64,000 nucleotides of DNA from UBA2241 sp963777895 (GCA_963777895.1 CAVZSF010000004.1:310001-374000), one strand, 5' to 3'; positions 1-9,006 are shown, counted from the first letter of the stretch. The notes: generated by a model from the sequence alone, not told the origin. Program-made: numbers and translations.

Positions 1-1664
1 TCGCCCAGGAGGCGACGCTCGCGCCGATCCAGGAGATCGCCGCGAAGGCGGGCATCCTGGACGACGAGCTCGAGCTCTACGGGCGCTACAAGGCCAAGAT
101 CGACTACATGGCCGTCCTCGAGCGCCTCAAGGACGCGCCCGACGGCAAGATCATCAACGTGACGGCCATCACGCCGACGCCGCTGGGTGAGGGCAAGACG
201 GTCACCGCCGTCGGCCTCGCTGAATCGATGAACGCCATCGGCATAGACACGATGCTGGCCCTGCGCGAGCCGTCGCTCGGCCCGGTCTTCGGGATCAAGG
301 GCGGCGCCGCCGGCGGCGGTTACTCGCAGCTCATCCCCATGGAGGACCTCAACCTCCACTTCACCGGCGACATCCACGCGGTCGGCACGGCCAACAACCT
401 GCTCGCCGCCATGGTCGACAGCCACCTCATGCACGGCAACGAGCTCGAGATCGATCCCCTCACCATCTCGTGGCGGCGCTGTGTCGACCTCAACGACCGC
501 GCCATGCGCGAGATCGTCAACGGCCTCGGCGGGCGCCTCAACGGCCTTCCCCGCCAGACCGGCTACGACATCACGGTGGCCAGCGAGGTCATGGCCATCC
601 TCGGCCTCGCCACGTCGCTCAAGGACCTGCGCGAGCGGCTCGGCCGCATCACCTTCGGCTACAGCAAGTCGGGCAAGCCGCTGACGGCCGACGACATCGG
701 CGCCGGCGGCGCCATGACGGTGCTCCTCAAGGACGCCATCAAGCCCAACATCATGCAGACGCTCGAGGGCAACGCCGCCCTCATCCACGCCGGCCCCTTC
801 GCCAACATCGCCCAGGGCAACAACTCGATCATCGCCGACAAGGTCGCCATGAAGCTCAGCGACTACGTCGTCACCGAGAGCGGCTTCGCCGCCGACCTCG
901 GCTCCGAGAAGTTCATGGACATCATCTGCCGCTACGGCGGCTTCGCGCCCAGCGCCGTGGTCATCACGTGCACGATGCGCGCCCTCAAGATGCACGGCGG
1001 CCTGCCGGTCGATCCCGAGCTCCTGAAGGCCGAGAACAACGAGGCGCTCACCAAGGGCTGCGAGAACCTCGCCAAGCAGATCGAGAACATGAAGCTCTTC
1101 GGCCTGCCGGTCGTGGTCACGATCAACCGCTTCGCGTTCGACCGCGACACCGAGGTCGAGATCGTGCGCAAGGAGGCCATCGCGGCCGGCGCCGAAGACG
1201 CCGTGCCGATCAACGTGCACGCGCTCGGCGGCGACGGCGCCCAGGAGGCGGCCGAGATCGTCAAGGCGGCCGCCGACAAGGGCGGGGACTTCAAGTTCCT
1301 CTACCCGCTCGAGGCGTCCATCAAGGAGAAGATCGAGACCATCGCCACCAAGGTCTATGGCGCCGACGGTGTCGACTACCTGCCCGAGGCCGAGGCCAAG
1401 ATCAAGCAGTTCACCGAGCAGGGCCTCGACAAGCTCCCGCTCTGCATGGCCAAGACGCACCTCTCGCTGAGCCACGACCCGGCGCTCAAGGGCCGGCCGC
1501 GCGGCTTCCGCGTCCCGATCCGCGACATCCGGCCCGCCACCGGCGCCGGCTATCTGTATCCGCTGCTCGGCGAGATGCGTACCATGCCCGGCCTGGCCAA
1601 GCGGCCGGCGGCCGTGGATGTCGACATCGACGTCGAGACCGGCCGTATCATCGGCCTGTTCTAG
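1..1664 (+). CDS. fhs: Formate--tetrahydrofolate ligase, 5' end cut by window
   Basis: This enzyme joins formate to tetrahydrofolate at the cost of ATP, giving 10-formyl-THF, in the cytoplasm. It can also run in reverse to make ATP in C1 oxidation. The reading frame is open from base 3, so only the first few residues lie outside. The ATP loop TPLGEGKT follows the opening stretch, and family blocks such as EPSLGPVFGIKGGAAGGGYSQ and FRVPIRDIRPATGAGY are present. The C-terminus is complete and ends in TAG. fchA follows in the same frame, 39 codons after that amber codon with no other stop between (see findings). With fchA and folD it forms a complete formyl-methenyl-methylene-THF branch. Confidence 0.96.
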   Translation, partial: AQEATLAPIQEIAAKAGILDDELELYGRYKAKIDYMAVLERLKDAPDGKIINVTAITPTPLGEGKTVTAVGLAESMNAIGIDTMLALREPSLGPVFGIKGGAAGGGYSQLIPMEDLNLHFTGDIHAVGTANNLLAAMVDSHLMHGNELEIDPLTISWRRCVDLNDRAMREIVNGLGGRLNGLPRQTGYDITVASEVMAILGLATSLKDLRERLGRITFGYSKSGKPLTADDIGAGGAMTVLLKDAIKPNIMQTLEGNAALIHAGPFANIAQGNNSIIADKVAMKLSDYVVTESGFAADLGSEKFMDIICRYGGFAPSAVVITCTMRALKMHGGLPVDPELLKAENNEALTKGCENLAKQIENMKLFGLPVVVTINRFAFDRDTEVEIVRKEAIAAGAEDAVPINVHALGGDGAQEAAEIVKAAADKGGDFKFLYPLEASIKEKIETIATKVYGADGVDYLPEAEAKIKQFTEQGLDKLPLCMAKTHLSLSHDPALKGRPRGFRVPIRDIRPATGAGYLYPLLGEMRTMPGLAKRPAAVDVDIDVETGRIIGLF

Positions 1665-1781
1665 CTCAGACCTGCTCACCCCGGGGCGCCGGCTGCCTCA
1701 CGGCGCCGGCGCCCCGCGGAGTCGCCCGGCGGCTCCGAAGGCCGGCGTCCAACGCCCGACCCTGACCACTTGGAGGTGCAC

Positions 1782-2423
1782 GTGGCTGACGAGCCCACCT
1801 ACTATCCCGGCGTCCCCCTGCGCGGCTACATGGACGCCGCCGCCTCGAACGCCCCGGCGCCGGGCGGCGGCAGCGTCTCGGCCACGGTCGGCGCGCTGGG
1901 CGCCGCGCTCGTGTCGATGGTGTGCAACCTGACCCTCGGCAAGGAGAAGTACGCGGCCGTCGAGGGTCAGGTCAAGGCGCTGGTCATGCAGGCCGAGCAA
2001 CTCCGCCGCGAGCTCATCCTGCTGCTGCAGGACGACACCACCGCCTACAACGGCGTGATCGCCGCCTACAAGCTGCCCAAGGAGACCGAAGCCGAGAAGG
2101 CCGCCCGGCACGCCGCCGTGCAGAAGGGCCTGCTCCACGCCGCCGACGTGCCGCTCGACATCTGCCGTGCCGCTCTCAAGGTCTGCGAGCTTGCGCGCAC
2201 GGCGGCCGAGATCGGCAACCCCAACGCCGTCACCGACGCCGGTTGCGCGGTGCTGTTCGGCGAGGCGGCCGCCCAGGGCGCCTCCCTGAACGTCGAGATC
2301 AACCTCGGTTCCATCGAAGACGAGGCATACACGCGGGCGGCGGCCGCCGAGGTGGCCGCCATCCTGGCGAAGGCGGCCGAGCTGCGCGTCGCCGTTCTCG
2401 CGACCACCCGCGACAAGCTGTGA
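1782..2423 (+). CDS. fchA: Methenyltetrahydrofolate cyclohydrolase, FchA type
   Basis: The 213-residue protein belongs to the formiminotransferase-cyclodeaminase C-terminal family. FchA members convert 5,10-methenyl-THF and 10-formyl-THF in clostridial-type C1 pathways. The family's helical signature, with the early block PAPGGGSVSATVGALGAALV, is clear. GTG at 1782 was chosen because GGAGG lies five bases upstream; an in-frame TTG at 1770 overlaps that ribosome site. It lies between fhs and folD. FolD proteins usually have their own cyclohydrolase activity, so this may be partly redundant. The last four codons and the stop belong to the first copy of a 33-bp tandem repeat that runs toward folD. 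Confidence 0.9.
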   Translation: MADEPTYYPGVPLRGYMDAAASNAPAPGGGSVSATVGALGAALVSMVCNLTLGKEKYAAVEGQVKALVMQAEQLRRELILLLQDDTTAYNGVIAAYKLPKETEAEKAARHAAVQKGLLHAADVPLDICRAALKVCELARTAAEIGNPNAVTDAGCAVLFGEAAAQGASLNVEINLGSIEDEAYTRAAAAEVAAILAKAAELRVAVLATTRDKL

Positions 2424-2510
2424 GGCGCGCCCCGACGCGGGTGCGACAAGCTGTGAGGCGCGCCCTGACGCGGGTGCGAGGAGCTGTGAGGCGCGCCCCG
2501 ACGCGGGTGC
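2412..2510 (+). repeat. Three tandem copies of a 33-bp unit at the fchA-folD border
   Basis: Three exact-length copies (2412-2444, 2445-2477, 2478-2510) differ by a few bases, and six bases of a fourth copy run into the folD ribosome site. The first copy contains the last three sense codons and TGA of fchA, so each copy carries a TGA. The folD Shine-Dalgarno (GAGGAGG) begins where the repeat ends. Confidence 0.95.
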
Positions 2511-2523
2511 GAGGAGGGATCAC

Positions 2524-3387
2524 ATGACGGCACAGATCATCGACGGCAAGGCCATCGCCGAGACGGTGCGCGGCGAGATCCGCGTCGAGGTCGAAGAGCT
2601 CGCCGCGAAGGGCGTCACGCCGGGCGTGGCCACGATCCTGGTCGGCGACGACGGCGGCGCCCAGTTCTACCGCGGCCAGATCGAGAAGAACACGGGCACG
2701 GTGGGCTTCGCCTACTTCAGCCACGTGCTGCCGGCCGACGCGACGGAGGTCGAGGTCCTGACGCTGATCGCCGACCTCAACGCCGACGCCCGCGTGCACG
2801 GCATCCTGGCGCTCATGCCCATGCCGGCCCACATCGACCAGACGAAGGTCTTCAACGCGATCGCGCCGGTCAAGGACCTGGATTGCGTGAATCCCGCCAA
2901 CGTCGGCCACGTGCTGCTCGGCGACCAGCTCTTCGCGCCGGCGACGCCCTCGGCGTGCATCGAGATCCTCGACCGCGAGGGCGTCGAGCTGCAGGGCCTC
3001 GACGTGACCATCGTCAACCACTCCAACATCGTCGGGAAGCCCGTCGCGCTGCTGTGCCTCAACCGCAACGCCTCCGTCCACGTCGTCCACGTCTTCAGCA
3101 AGGACGTGCCGGCGGCCTGCCGCGAGGCCGACGTGCTCATCTCGGCGGCGCCGGTCAAGGGTCTGATCAAGGGCGACATGGTGAAGCCCGGCGCCATCGT
3201 GATCGACGTGACCACCATCCGTGGCGAGGACGGCAAGCAGGTCGGCAGCCTCGACTGGGAGGCCGTCTGCGCCGTTGCCTCGAAGGCGACACCGGTGCCG
3301 GGTGGCGTAGGCCCCGTCACCAATGTCATCCTGCTCAAGAACGCCCTGGTGGCGTGCAAGGCGCAGACGGGCGAGGCAAGGGTCTAG
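2524..3387 (+). CDS. folD: Bifunctional methylene-THF dehydrogenase / methenyl-THF cyclohydrolase
   Basis: FolD oxidises 5,10-methylene-THF with NAD(P)+ and hydrolyses methenyl-THF to 10-formyl-THF. The 287-residue length is normal. The C-terminal Rossmann block with SNIVGKPVA and the closing TPVPGGVGPVTNV motif are intact. The ATG has a strong AGGAGG site about seven bases upstream. It is the third gene of the fhs-fchA-folD set and is followed after 26 bases by nuoE-like and nuoF-like genes, which suggests reducing equivalents from C1 oxidation pass to that pair. It ends in TAG; read-through would be out of frame with the next gene. Confidence 0.95.
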   Translation: MTAQIIDGKAIAETVRGEIRVEVEELAAKGVTPGVATILVGDDGGAQFYRGQIEKNTGTVGFAYFSHVLPADATEVEVLTLIADLNADARVHGILALMPMPAHIDQTKVFNAIAPVKDLDCVNPANVGHVLLGDQLFAPATPSACIEILDREGVELQGLDVTIVNHSNIVGKPVALLCLNRNASVHVVHVFSKDVPAACREADVLISAAPVKGLIKGDMVKPGAIVIDVTTIRGEDGKQVGSLDWEAVCAVASKATPVPGGVGPVTNVILLKNALVACKAQTGEARV

Positions 3388-3413
3388 CCCTCTCAGCGGA
3401 ACAGGAGGCCGGG

Positions 3414-3995
3414 ATGGGACGCCGCGTCGACAAGAAGCCGGCGGAGCCGCGCGGGCCGGCGGTCGACCTGGGCCAGATCGCCGCGCTGGTGGACCCCGCC
3501 GATCCCGGCGGCAACCTCATCGCGCTGCTGCAGCGCGCCCAGAAGGAGTTCGGCTACCTGCCCGAGCCTGTGGTCGACGAGATCGCCGCCCAGACGGGCA
3601 TCGCCGCCTCCCGCATCTACGGCGTCATCACCTTCTACGCGCAGTTCTCCACCGAGCCCAGCGGCCGGCACAAGATCCACGTGTGCCACGGCACCGCGTG
3701 TCATGTGGCCGGCGCCAACCGCCTCACCGAGGCCCTCGAGCAGGAGCTCGAGGTGGGTGACGGCGAGACGACGGCGGACTTCAGCTTCACGCTCGGCTCG
3801 GTGGCCTGCATGGGCGCCTGCTCGCAGGCGCCCGTGATGCGCATCGACGAGGACACGTTCGGCAACCTCAACGCCGACCAGACGCGCAAGGTGATCCGCC
3901 GGCTGCTGGTCGAGGTCGCGGACGAGACGGCGGACGGAGCACGGCAGGACGGCCCGGCAAGGGACGGCGGCGGCGCGGAGGCGGACCGTGCGTGA
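3414..3995 (+). CDS. NuoE-like thioredoxin-fold [2Fe-2S] subunit
   Basis: The 193-residue protein resembles NuoE, HydC and the gamma subunit of NAD-dependent formate dehydrogenases. The four expected [2Fe-2S] cysteines are present as CHGTAC and CMGAC. The N-terminal helical domain includes the family phrase YGVITFYAQF. AGGAGG lies just before the ATG. It acts with the next gene to pass electrons between NAD(H) and a catalytic subunit. No NuoG, hydrogenase or formate dehydrogenase catalytic subunit follows here, so the partner is unknown. Its C-terminal codons run into a 27-bp tandem repeat. Confidence 0.9.
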   Translation: MGRRVDKKPAEPRGPAVDLGQIAALVDPADPGGNLIALLQRAQKEFGYLPEPVVDEIAAQTGIAASRIYGVITFYAQFSTEPSGRHKIHVCHGTACHVAGANRLTEALEQELEVGDGETTADFSFTLGSVACMGACSQAPVMRIDEDTFGNLNADQTRKVIRRLLVEVADETADGARQDGPARDGGGAEADRA

Positions 3996-5885
3996 GGGCG
4001 TGAAGGTCGGCGTCGCCCGCGAGGGCGTGAAGGTCGGCGTCGCCCGCGAGGGCCGCGCACGAAGGTCAATGTCTGTGCCGGCACCGCCTGCGTCTTCGCC
4101 GGCTCGCTCAAGGTGCGCGACGCGTTCGAGGAACAGATCGCGGCGGCGGGCCTCGAGGACGCCGTCGAGGTCGGCATCATCGGTTGCCACGGGTTGTGCT
4201 CGCAGGGACCGCTGGCCGTGGTGACCGACGGGGACGTGTACTACCCCCGCCTCAAGATCAAGGACGTCGAACGCGTCGTGCGCGAGCATCTCGCCGGCGG
4301 CGCCGTCGTCGAGGACCTGCTCTACGTCGACCCGGCGACCGGCGAGCGCGTCGCCTGCGCGCACGACATCGCGTTCTACAAGCAGCAGACACGCATCGCC
4401 CTGCGCGACGTGGGCGTGATCGACCCCGAGGACATCGAGGCGTATCTGGGGCGCGGCGGCTACGAAGCGGCGCGCCGCGCCCTCACGGAGCTCACCCCCG
4501 ACGAGATCATCGTGACGGTGACCGAGAGCGGCCTGCGCGGCCGTGGCGGCGCCGGCTTCCCCACCGGGGTGAAGTGGAAGTTCGCGCGCCAGTCGCCCGG
4601 CGACGTCAAGTACCTGGTCTGCAACGGCGACGAGGGCGACCCCGGCGCGTTCATGGACGCCTCGATCATGGACGGCGATCCGCACGCCGTGCTCGAGGGC
4701 ATGCTGATCGCGAGCTACGCGATCGGCGCGCACGAGGGTTACATCTACGTGCGCGCCGAATACCCGCTCGCGGTGAAGCGCCTGGGCATCGCGATCGAGG
4801 CGGCGACCGAGCGCGGCTTCCTCGGGGACGACGCGCTCGGCTCGGGCTGGGCCTTCCACCTCCACATCAAGGAGGGGGCGGGCGCCTTCGTCTGCGGCGA
4901 GGAGACGGCCCTGATGGCCTCGATCATGGGCCGTCGCGGCATGCCGCGCACGCGCCCGCCCTTCCCGGCGGTCTCGGGCCTCTGGGGCAAGCCGACCAAC
5001 ATCAACAACGTCGAGACGCTCGCCAACATCCCGTGGATCGTCGAGCACGGGGCGGAGGCCTACGCGGCGCTCGGCTCCGAGAAGAGCCGCGGCACCAAGG
5101 CCTTCTCGCTGGCCGGCAAGATCGTCAACGGCGGCCTCGCCGAGGTGCCGATGGGCTCGCCTCTGCGTCATGTGATCTACGACGTCGGCGGCGGCATCAA
5201 GGACGGGCGCGAGTTCAAGGCGGCCCAGCTCGGCGGGCCGTCCGGCGGCTGCATCCCGGCGAGCCTTCTCGACACGCCGGTCGACTACGAGTCCCTCGCC
5301 GCGACCGGCGCCATCGTCGGCTCGGGCGGCATGGTCGTGGTCGACGACGCCACGTGCATGGTCGACCTCGCCAAGTACTTCCTGCAGTTCACCCAGAAGG
5401 AGAGCTGCGGCAAGTGCGTGCCCTGCCGGCTTGGCACCAAGCGCATGCTCGAGATCCTGGAGCGCATCACGAGCGGCGAAGGCGAAGAGGGCGACATCGA
5501 ACGCCTCGAGAAGCTCGCCTTCACGATCAAGCGGACGAGCCTCTGCGGCCTCGGACAGACGGCGCCCAACCCCGTGCTCACCACCATCAAGTACTTCCGT
5601 GACGAGTACGAGGCACACGTGCGCGAGCAGCGCTGCCCGGCGCTGGCCTGCAAGCCGCTCGTCATGTACTCCATCGACCCCGAGGCCTGCACGGGCTGCA
5701 CGCTCTGCGCCAAGAAGTGCCCGGCCCATTGCATCACCGGCGAGAAGAAACAGACGCACGTCATCGACGTGAGCGAGTGCGTGACCTGCGACACCTGCCG
5801 GCAGGTGTGCAAGTTCGATGCGGTGCGTGTGGTGAGCGGCACCGAGGAGATCGCCGCCACGCTGAAGCAACTGGCCCTGCCCTGA
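3988..5885 (+). CDS. NuoF-like NADH-binding flavoprotein with ferredoxin domains; N-terminus disturbed
   Basis: The order of domains is a thioredoxin-like [2Fe-2S] domain (CAGTAC, then GCHGLCSQG), the NuoF FMN/NADH core (GLRGRGGAGFPTG, NGDEGDPGAF), the [4Fe-4S] block ESCGKCVPC with a later CGLG, and two C-terminal [4Fe-4S] motifs (CTGCTLCAKKCP, CVTCDTCRQVC). This matches HydB-type hydrogenase subunits and the beta subunit of NAD-dependent formate dehydrogenases. The frame with the first cysteines has no start codon between the upstream TGA (3993) and GTG 4113, which lies inside the domain. The natural start is probably GTG 3988, which requires a shift of frame near 4053-4061, just after the tandem repeat. 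A sequence error or a recent repeat expansion could explain this. Confidence 0.88.
3994..4053 (+). repeat. 27-bp tandem repeat at the nuoE-nuoF border
   Basis: Two identical 27-bp copies (3994-4020, 4021-4047) and six bases of a third span the stop of the NuoE-like gene and the start of the NuoF-like gene. They would encode a doubled GVKVGVARE peptide if translation begins at the GTG at 3988. The NuoF frame appears only after the repeat. Confidence 0.93.
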
Positions 5886-5932
5886 GGGACGCGGCGGTCG
5901 CGGCCTCGCCGAGGCCGCGACCGCCGCGTCCC
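5886..5932 (+). terminator. Rho-independent terminator after the C1/NuoEF run
   Basis: A near-perfect GC-rich hairpin with a stem above 20 bp begins at the nuoF-like stop and is followed by TTT. Confidence 0.8.
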
Positions 5933-6017
5933 TTTGCGCGTCCGTCCTCCGCCTGCGCTGCTGCATCGTCACGTCCCGCGCGTCCTGTTGCCGAATCAGC
6001 AATCACCGCACGCGTTC

Positions 6018-6046
6018 TTGACACTTTCCGACACCGTGTGGTCGGA
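6018..6046 (+). promoter_or_regulatory. Promoter/operator of the first Lrp-type regulator
   Basis: TTGACA at 6018-6023 is a consensus -35 box. Just downstream, TCCGAC (6027-6032) and GTCGGA (6041-6046) form a perfect inverted repeat with an 8-base spacer. The same start, TTGACA followed two bases later by TTCCG, precedes the paralog at 6742. Autoregulation is an inference. Confidence 0.45.
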
Positions 6047-6103
6047 TACGCGGGCGGTCGCGCGAGGCGCCGCAATGGGGGCCGTGTCTGGGGAGGGGTA
6101 CGT

Positions 6104-6577
6104 GTGAGCGTCAAACTCGATGCCGTCGACCGCGCCATCGTCGATCTGCTCGTAGACGACGGCCGCCTGCCGTCGGCGGCGATCGCACGCCGCATCGGCA
6201 CCGTGTCGGAACGCGCCGTGCGCTACCGCATCGAACGGCTCGTCCGTACCGGCGTGATCCAGATCGCCGCCATCGTCGATCCCCACGCGGTCGGGTTCGG
6301 CGTCATCGCCGATGTGCTCATCGACGTCGTCCCCGGCAGGCTCCAGGACGTCGCCGCCACGATCCTCGAGTTCGAGAGCGTGAGCTATGTCGCGGGTTCG
6401 GTCGGCGACGGCGACCTGAGCGTTCAGGTATGCGCCCGCGACACCGAGCGTCTCCTGCGCTTCGTCAACGAGGTCATCGGACGAGTGCCCGGGGTCGCTC
6501 GTACGCGCACCGTCATGGTGCCCTGGAAGCTCAAGGACGTCTACGAGTGGCACATCCCGCCGGACGCCGTTGGATGA
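6104..6577 (+). CDS. Lrp/AsnC-family transcriptional regulator (copy 1)
   Basis: The 157-residue protein has an N-terminal winged-helix segment (VSERAVRYRIERL recognition region near residue 30-45) and a C-terminal RAM ligand-binding domain. Such proteins bind amino acids and control amino acid or C1 metabolism genes. GTG 6104 was taken because GGGAGGGG lies 7-14 bases upstream. It is a close paralog of the gene at 6742, sharing FESVSYVAGSVGDGDLSVQ-type blocks and the ending VPWKLKDVYEWH. The pair precedes an APC permease, a likely target. The ligand is unknown. Confidence 0.85.
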   Translation: MSVKLDAVDRAIVDLLVDDGRLPSAAIARRIGTVSERAVRYRIERLVRTGVIQIAAIVDPHAVGFGVIADVLIDVVPGRLQDVAATILEFESVSYVAGSVGDGDLSVQVCARDTERLLRFVNEVIGRVPGVARTRTVMVPWKLKDVYEWHIPPDAVG

Positions 6578-6674
6578 GGCTCCTTCCGTTTCTCCGCGTC
6601 GCGACGCAGGAACCGTCGCTTTCGGCAAGACACCTGCCGCGGGATTGCCGAAGACGACGGGGAACACAGCGGTC

Positions 6675-6706
6675 TTGACAGATTCCGCCTTCAAGGTGTG
6701 AACTAG
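6675..6706 (+). promoter_or_regulatory. Promoter of the second Lrp-type regulator
   Basis: TTGACA at 6675-6680 is followed two bases later by TTCCG, matching the control region of copy 1, with a weak AACTAG -10 candidate at 6701-6706. The 20-base spacing is longer than ideal. Confidence 0.35.
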
Positions 6707-6741
6707 CCCCGCGGACAGAATGGACTAGGACCAGGGGGGTC

Positions 6742-7236
6742 ATGTCGCCATTCAGTCTCGACGCGATCGACCGCAAGATCGTGTCGCTCCTGCTTGAAGA
6801 TGGGCGGACGTCGTCCGCCGAGATCACGCGCCGCATCGGGCACGTGTCCGAACGCGCGGTCCGCTACCGGATCGAGCGCCTGATCCGCTCGGGCGTGATC
6901 CGCGTGAGCGCCGTGGTCAACCCCGCCGCCGTGGGGTTCAGCGTCATCGGCGACGTCCTCATCGACGTGGCCCCCGGCAAGCTGCAGGACGTCGCCGCCC
7001 AGCTCGTCGAGTTCGAGAACGTGAGCTACGTGGCGGGCTCGGTGGGGGAGGGCGACCTCTCGGTGCAGATCTACGCGCGCGACACCGAGGAGCTCCTGCG
7101 GTTCGTCAACGAAGTCGTCGGCAAGGTCCCTGGCGTGACTCGCACGAAGACCGCCATGGTGCCCTGGAAGCTCAAGGACGTCTATCAGTGGCATGTGCCG
7201 GTCGAGGCCGCTGAAGAAGGGAGGGTGGCAGGCTGA
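6742..7236 (+). CDS. Lrp/AsnC-family transcriptional regulator (copy 2)
   Basis: This 164-residue protein is built like copy 1, with a winged helix containing VSERAVRYRIERLIRSG and a RAM domain containing SYVAGSVGEGDLSVQIYARDTEELLRF. The C-terminal WKLKDVYQWHVP block is almost the same as in copy 1, so the two arose by tandem duplication. The ATG is preceded by a G-rich ribosome site (AGGGGGG). The permease frame opens 88 bases downstream with the same orientation, so copy 2 is the nearest candidate regulator of transport. No ligand can be read from the sequence. Confidence 0.86.
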   Translation: MSPFSLDAIDRKIVSLLLEDGRTSSAEITRRIGHVSERAVRYRIERLIRSGVIRVSAVVNPAAVGFSVIGDVLIDVAPGKLQDVAAQLVEFENVSYVAGSVGEGDLSVQIYARDTEELLRFVNEVVGKVPGVTRTKTAMVPWKLKDVYQWHVPVEAAEEGRVAG

Positions 7237-7324
7237 GCGATCTTGGTCCTTCGTCCCGTCATATCCATGCGCATCGCTGGCCAGGGGGAGTCTCGTCAGC
7301 GAGACGTACGAGTAAGGGGGAAGT

Positions 7325-8956
7325 GTGGCAGAAGAACTGGCGTTTGCCCGCAAGGCGAGCGGCCTCGTTCGCGGCCTCTCCATGACGGACGCCTTCGCCG
7401 TGGGCTTCATGAACCAGGGGCTCACGCCGAGCATCTGGGTGACCGTCACGCCTCGGGCTCGGCGTGCTTCATCGGCGGCAACCTCATCATCGCCGCGCAT
7501 CATCTCGGCCGTGCTCGCCGGTATCGGCTTCCCGATCGTGTGGGGCATGCTCGGCGGCTCGCATGCCGCGGTCGGGCGGCGAGTACATCTACAACTCGCG
7601 CATCGTCCACCCGATCTTCGGCATCGCGCAGAGCTTCGGCGACGCGGTCATCTGGCTCATGTGGCTCTACGTGCTGGCGCCGCTGGCCGTCGACCCCGGC
7701 CTCACCATCACCTTCACCTATCTCGGCTGGACCGGCGCCGCCGACTGGGTCGTGAGCAGCGACTGGATCACGTTCTTCCTGGCCACCATCTTCAACATCG
7801 TCGGCTTCCTGTTCGTCGTCTTCGGCATCAAGATCTTCGCCCTCACGCAGAAGATCGTGATGTTCTTCGGCATCGGCGGCTGTATCGCCATCGGCCTCGT
7901 GCTCACCTTCTCGTCGCAAGGCCAACTTCGTCGAGAAGTGGAACGAGGCGGCGACGGCGGCGACTCGCCGCAGTACCAGCGAGTTCGTCCACCAGGTCGG
8001 CGAGGCCGCCGGTCAGGTGATGCCGACGACCTGGAACTGGACGCGCGACGTTCGGCGTGCATGGTCGCCATGTCGTGGCTGTTCGCCTACGCCTACTCGA
8101 TCTCGTTCATCGGCGGCGAGGTGAAGCGCCCCGACAAGACCATCATCTGGGCGAACCTGTTCGCCATCGCGGTGCCCTTCGTGTTCATGCTCTGGATCGC
8201 CATCGTGCTCAACAAGACGGTGGGCTACCAGTTCCTGAACGCCTCGGCCTGGAACGACCAGAACGGCCCCATCGAGGGCTTCAACATGCCCTACGGCAGC
8301 AACTTCATCGACCTCGCGGTCTACACGATCGGGACCGCGGCGTCCTGGTACACGAAGGTGCTCGCCGGGTACATGGGACTCTCCTACGTCGCCTTCACCC
8401 TGTGGTGGCTGGCGCTCTCGTACCTGGCCTTCCCGCGCATCCTGTTCGCCTGGGGCATGGACCGCATGGGCCCCAAGTGGTTCACGGACATCAACCCGCG
8501 CTGGGCGAGCCCGGTGAAGAACTACGTCGTGTGCTTCGTGCTCGGCGAGGCGCTGCTGGTGCTCTACTACACGCTCGCTCACCAACCAGCTGCAGAACAT
8601 CCTGGTGACCGGCTTCCAGGTCACGTCGGTGTTCATCCCGACGGCGATCGCCGCGCTGCTCTTCCCGTACGTGAAGCGGGCCAAGGGCGTGTGGGACTCG
8701 TCGCCGTACAAGACGTGGAGGTTCCTCGGCCTGCCGGTGGTCGTCTGGGGCGCCCTCGTCGACTTCGTCTACCTCGGCATCCTGCTCTACTACTTCGTCT
8801 TCAACGACGCCGCCAAGCAGTTCACCAGGCCGGCAACATCATCCTGGTCGTCGGCTGTGGGTGCTGGGCGTCCTCTGGTACTTCTTCTGGAAGGCGCGGA
8901 GCAAGCGCGTGGGCGTCGACGTGTCGCTCACCTACGGCGAGCTGCCGCCGGAGTGA
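7325..8956 (+). pseudogene. APC-superfamily amino acid permease broken by about eight frameshifts
   Basis: Joining three frames gives a protein of about 540 residues typical of APC permeases. It opens with a GTG after AAGGGGGA, has the early signature MTDAFAVGFMNQG, repeated hydrophobic helices, and the conserved block YSISFIGGEVKRPDK. The frame changes near 7445-7465, 7491-7499, 7558-7563, 7914-7918, 8045-8061, 8572-8581, 8824-8827 and 8853-8858. About half of the shifts look like single inserted C or G bases, the rest like deletions or double insertions. The amino acid sequence between breaks is not degraded. Either this stretch is poorly sequenced or the gene died very recently. The two Lrp regulators upstream suggest an amino acid or amine substrate. 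Confidence 0.8.
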
Positions 8957-8967
8957 TCTGAAGCATC

Positions 8968-9006
8968 GCGTGGGGGGCGGAGCTCCCTGAGCTCCGCCCC
9001 CCACGC
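8968..9006 (+). terminator. Rho-independent terminator after the permease
   Basis: An 18-bp perfect hairpin with a 3-base loop is followed by TTCTCTT. It ends just before the ribosome site of the metallophosphoesterase. Confidence 0.8.

Noticed and set aside
3393..6002. Long minus-strand open frame (869 codons) across nuoE/nuoF
   Set aside because: Its protein is Arg/Ala/Asp-rich with no motif and lies antisense to well-marked genes; long shadow frames are normal at this GC.
7325..8956. In-frame amber codons in the permease
   Set aside because: The breaks are frame changes, not TAG codons.
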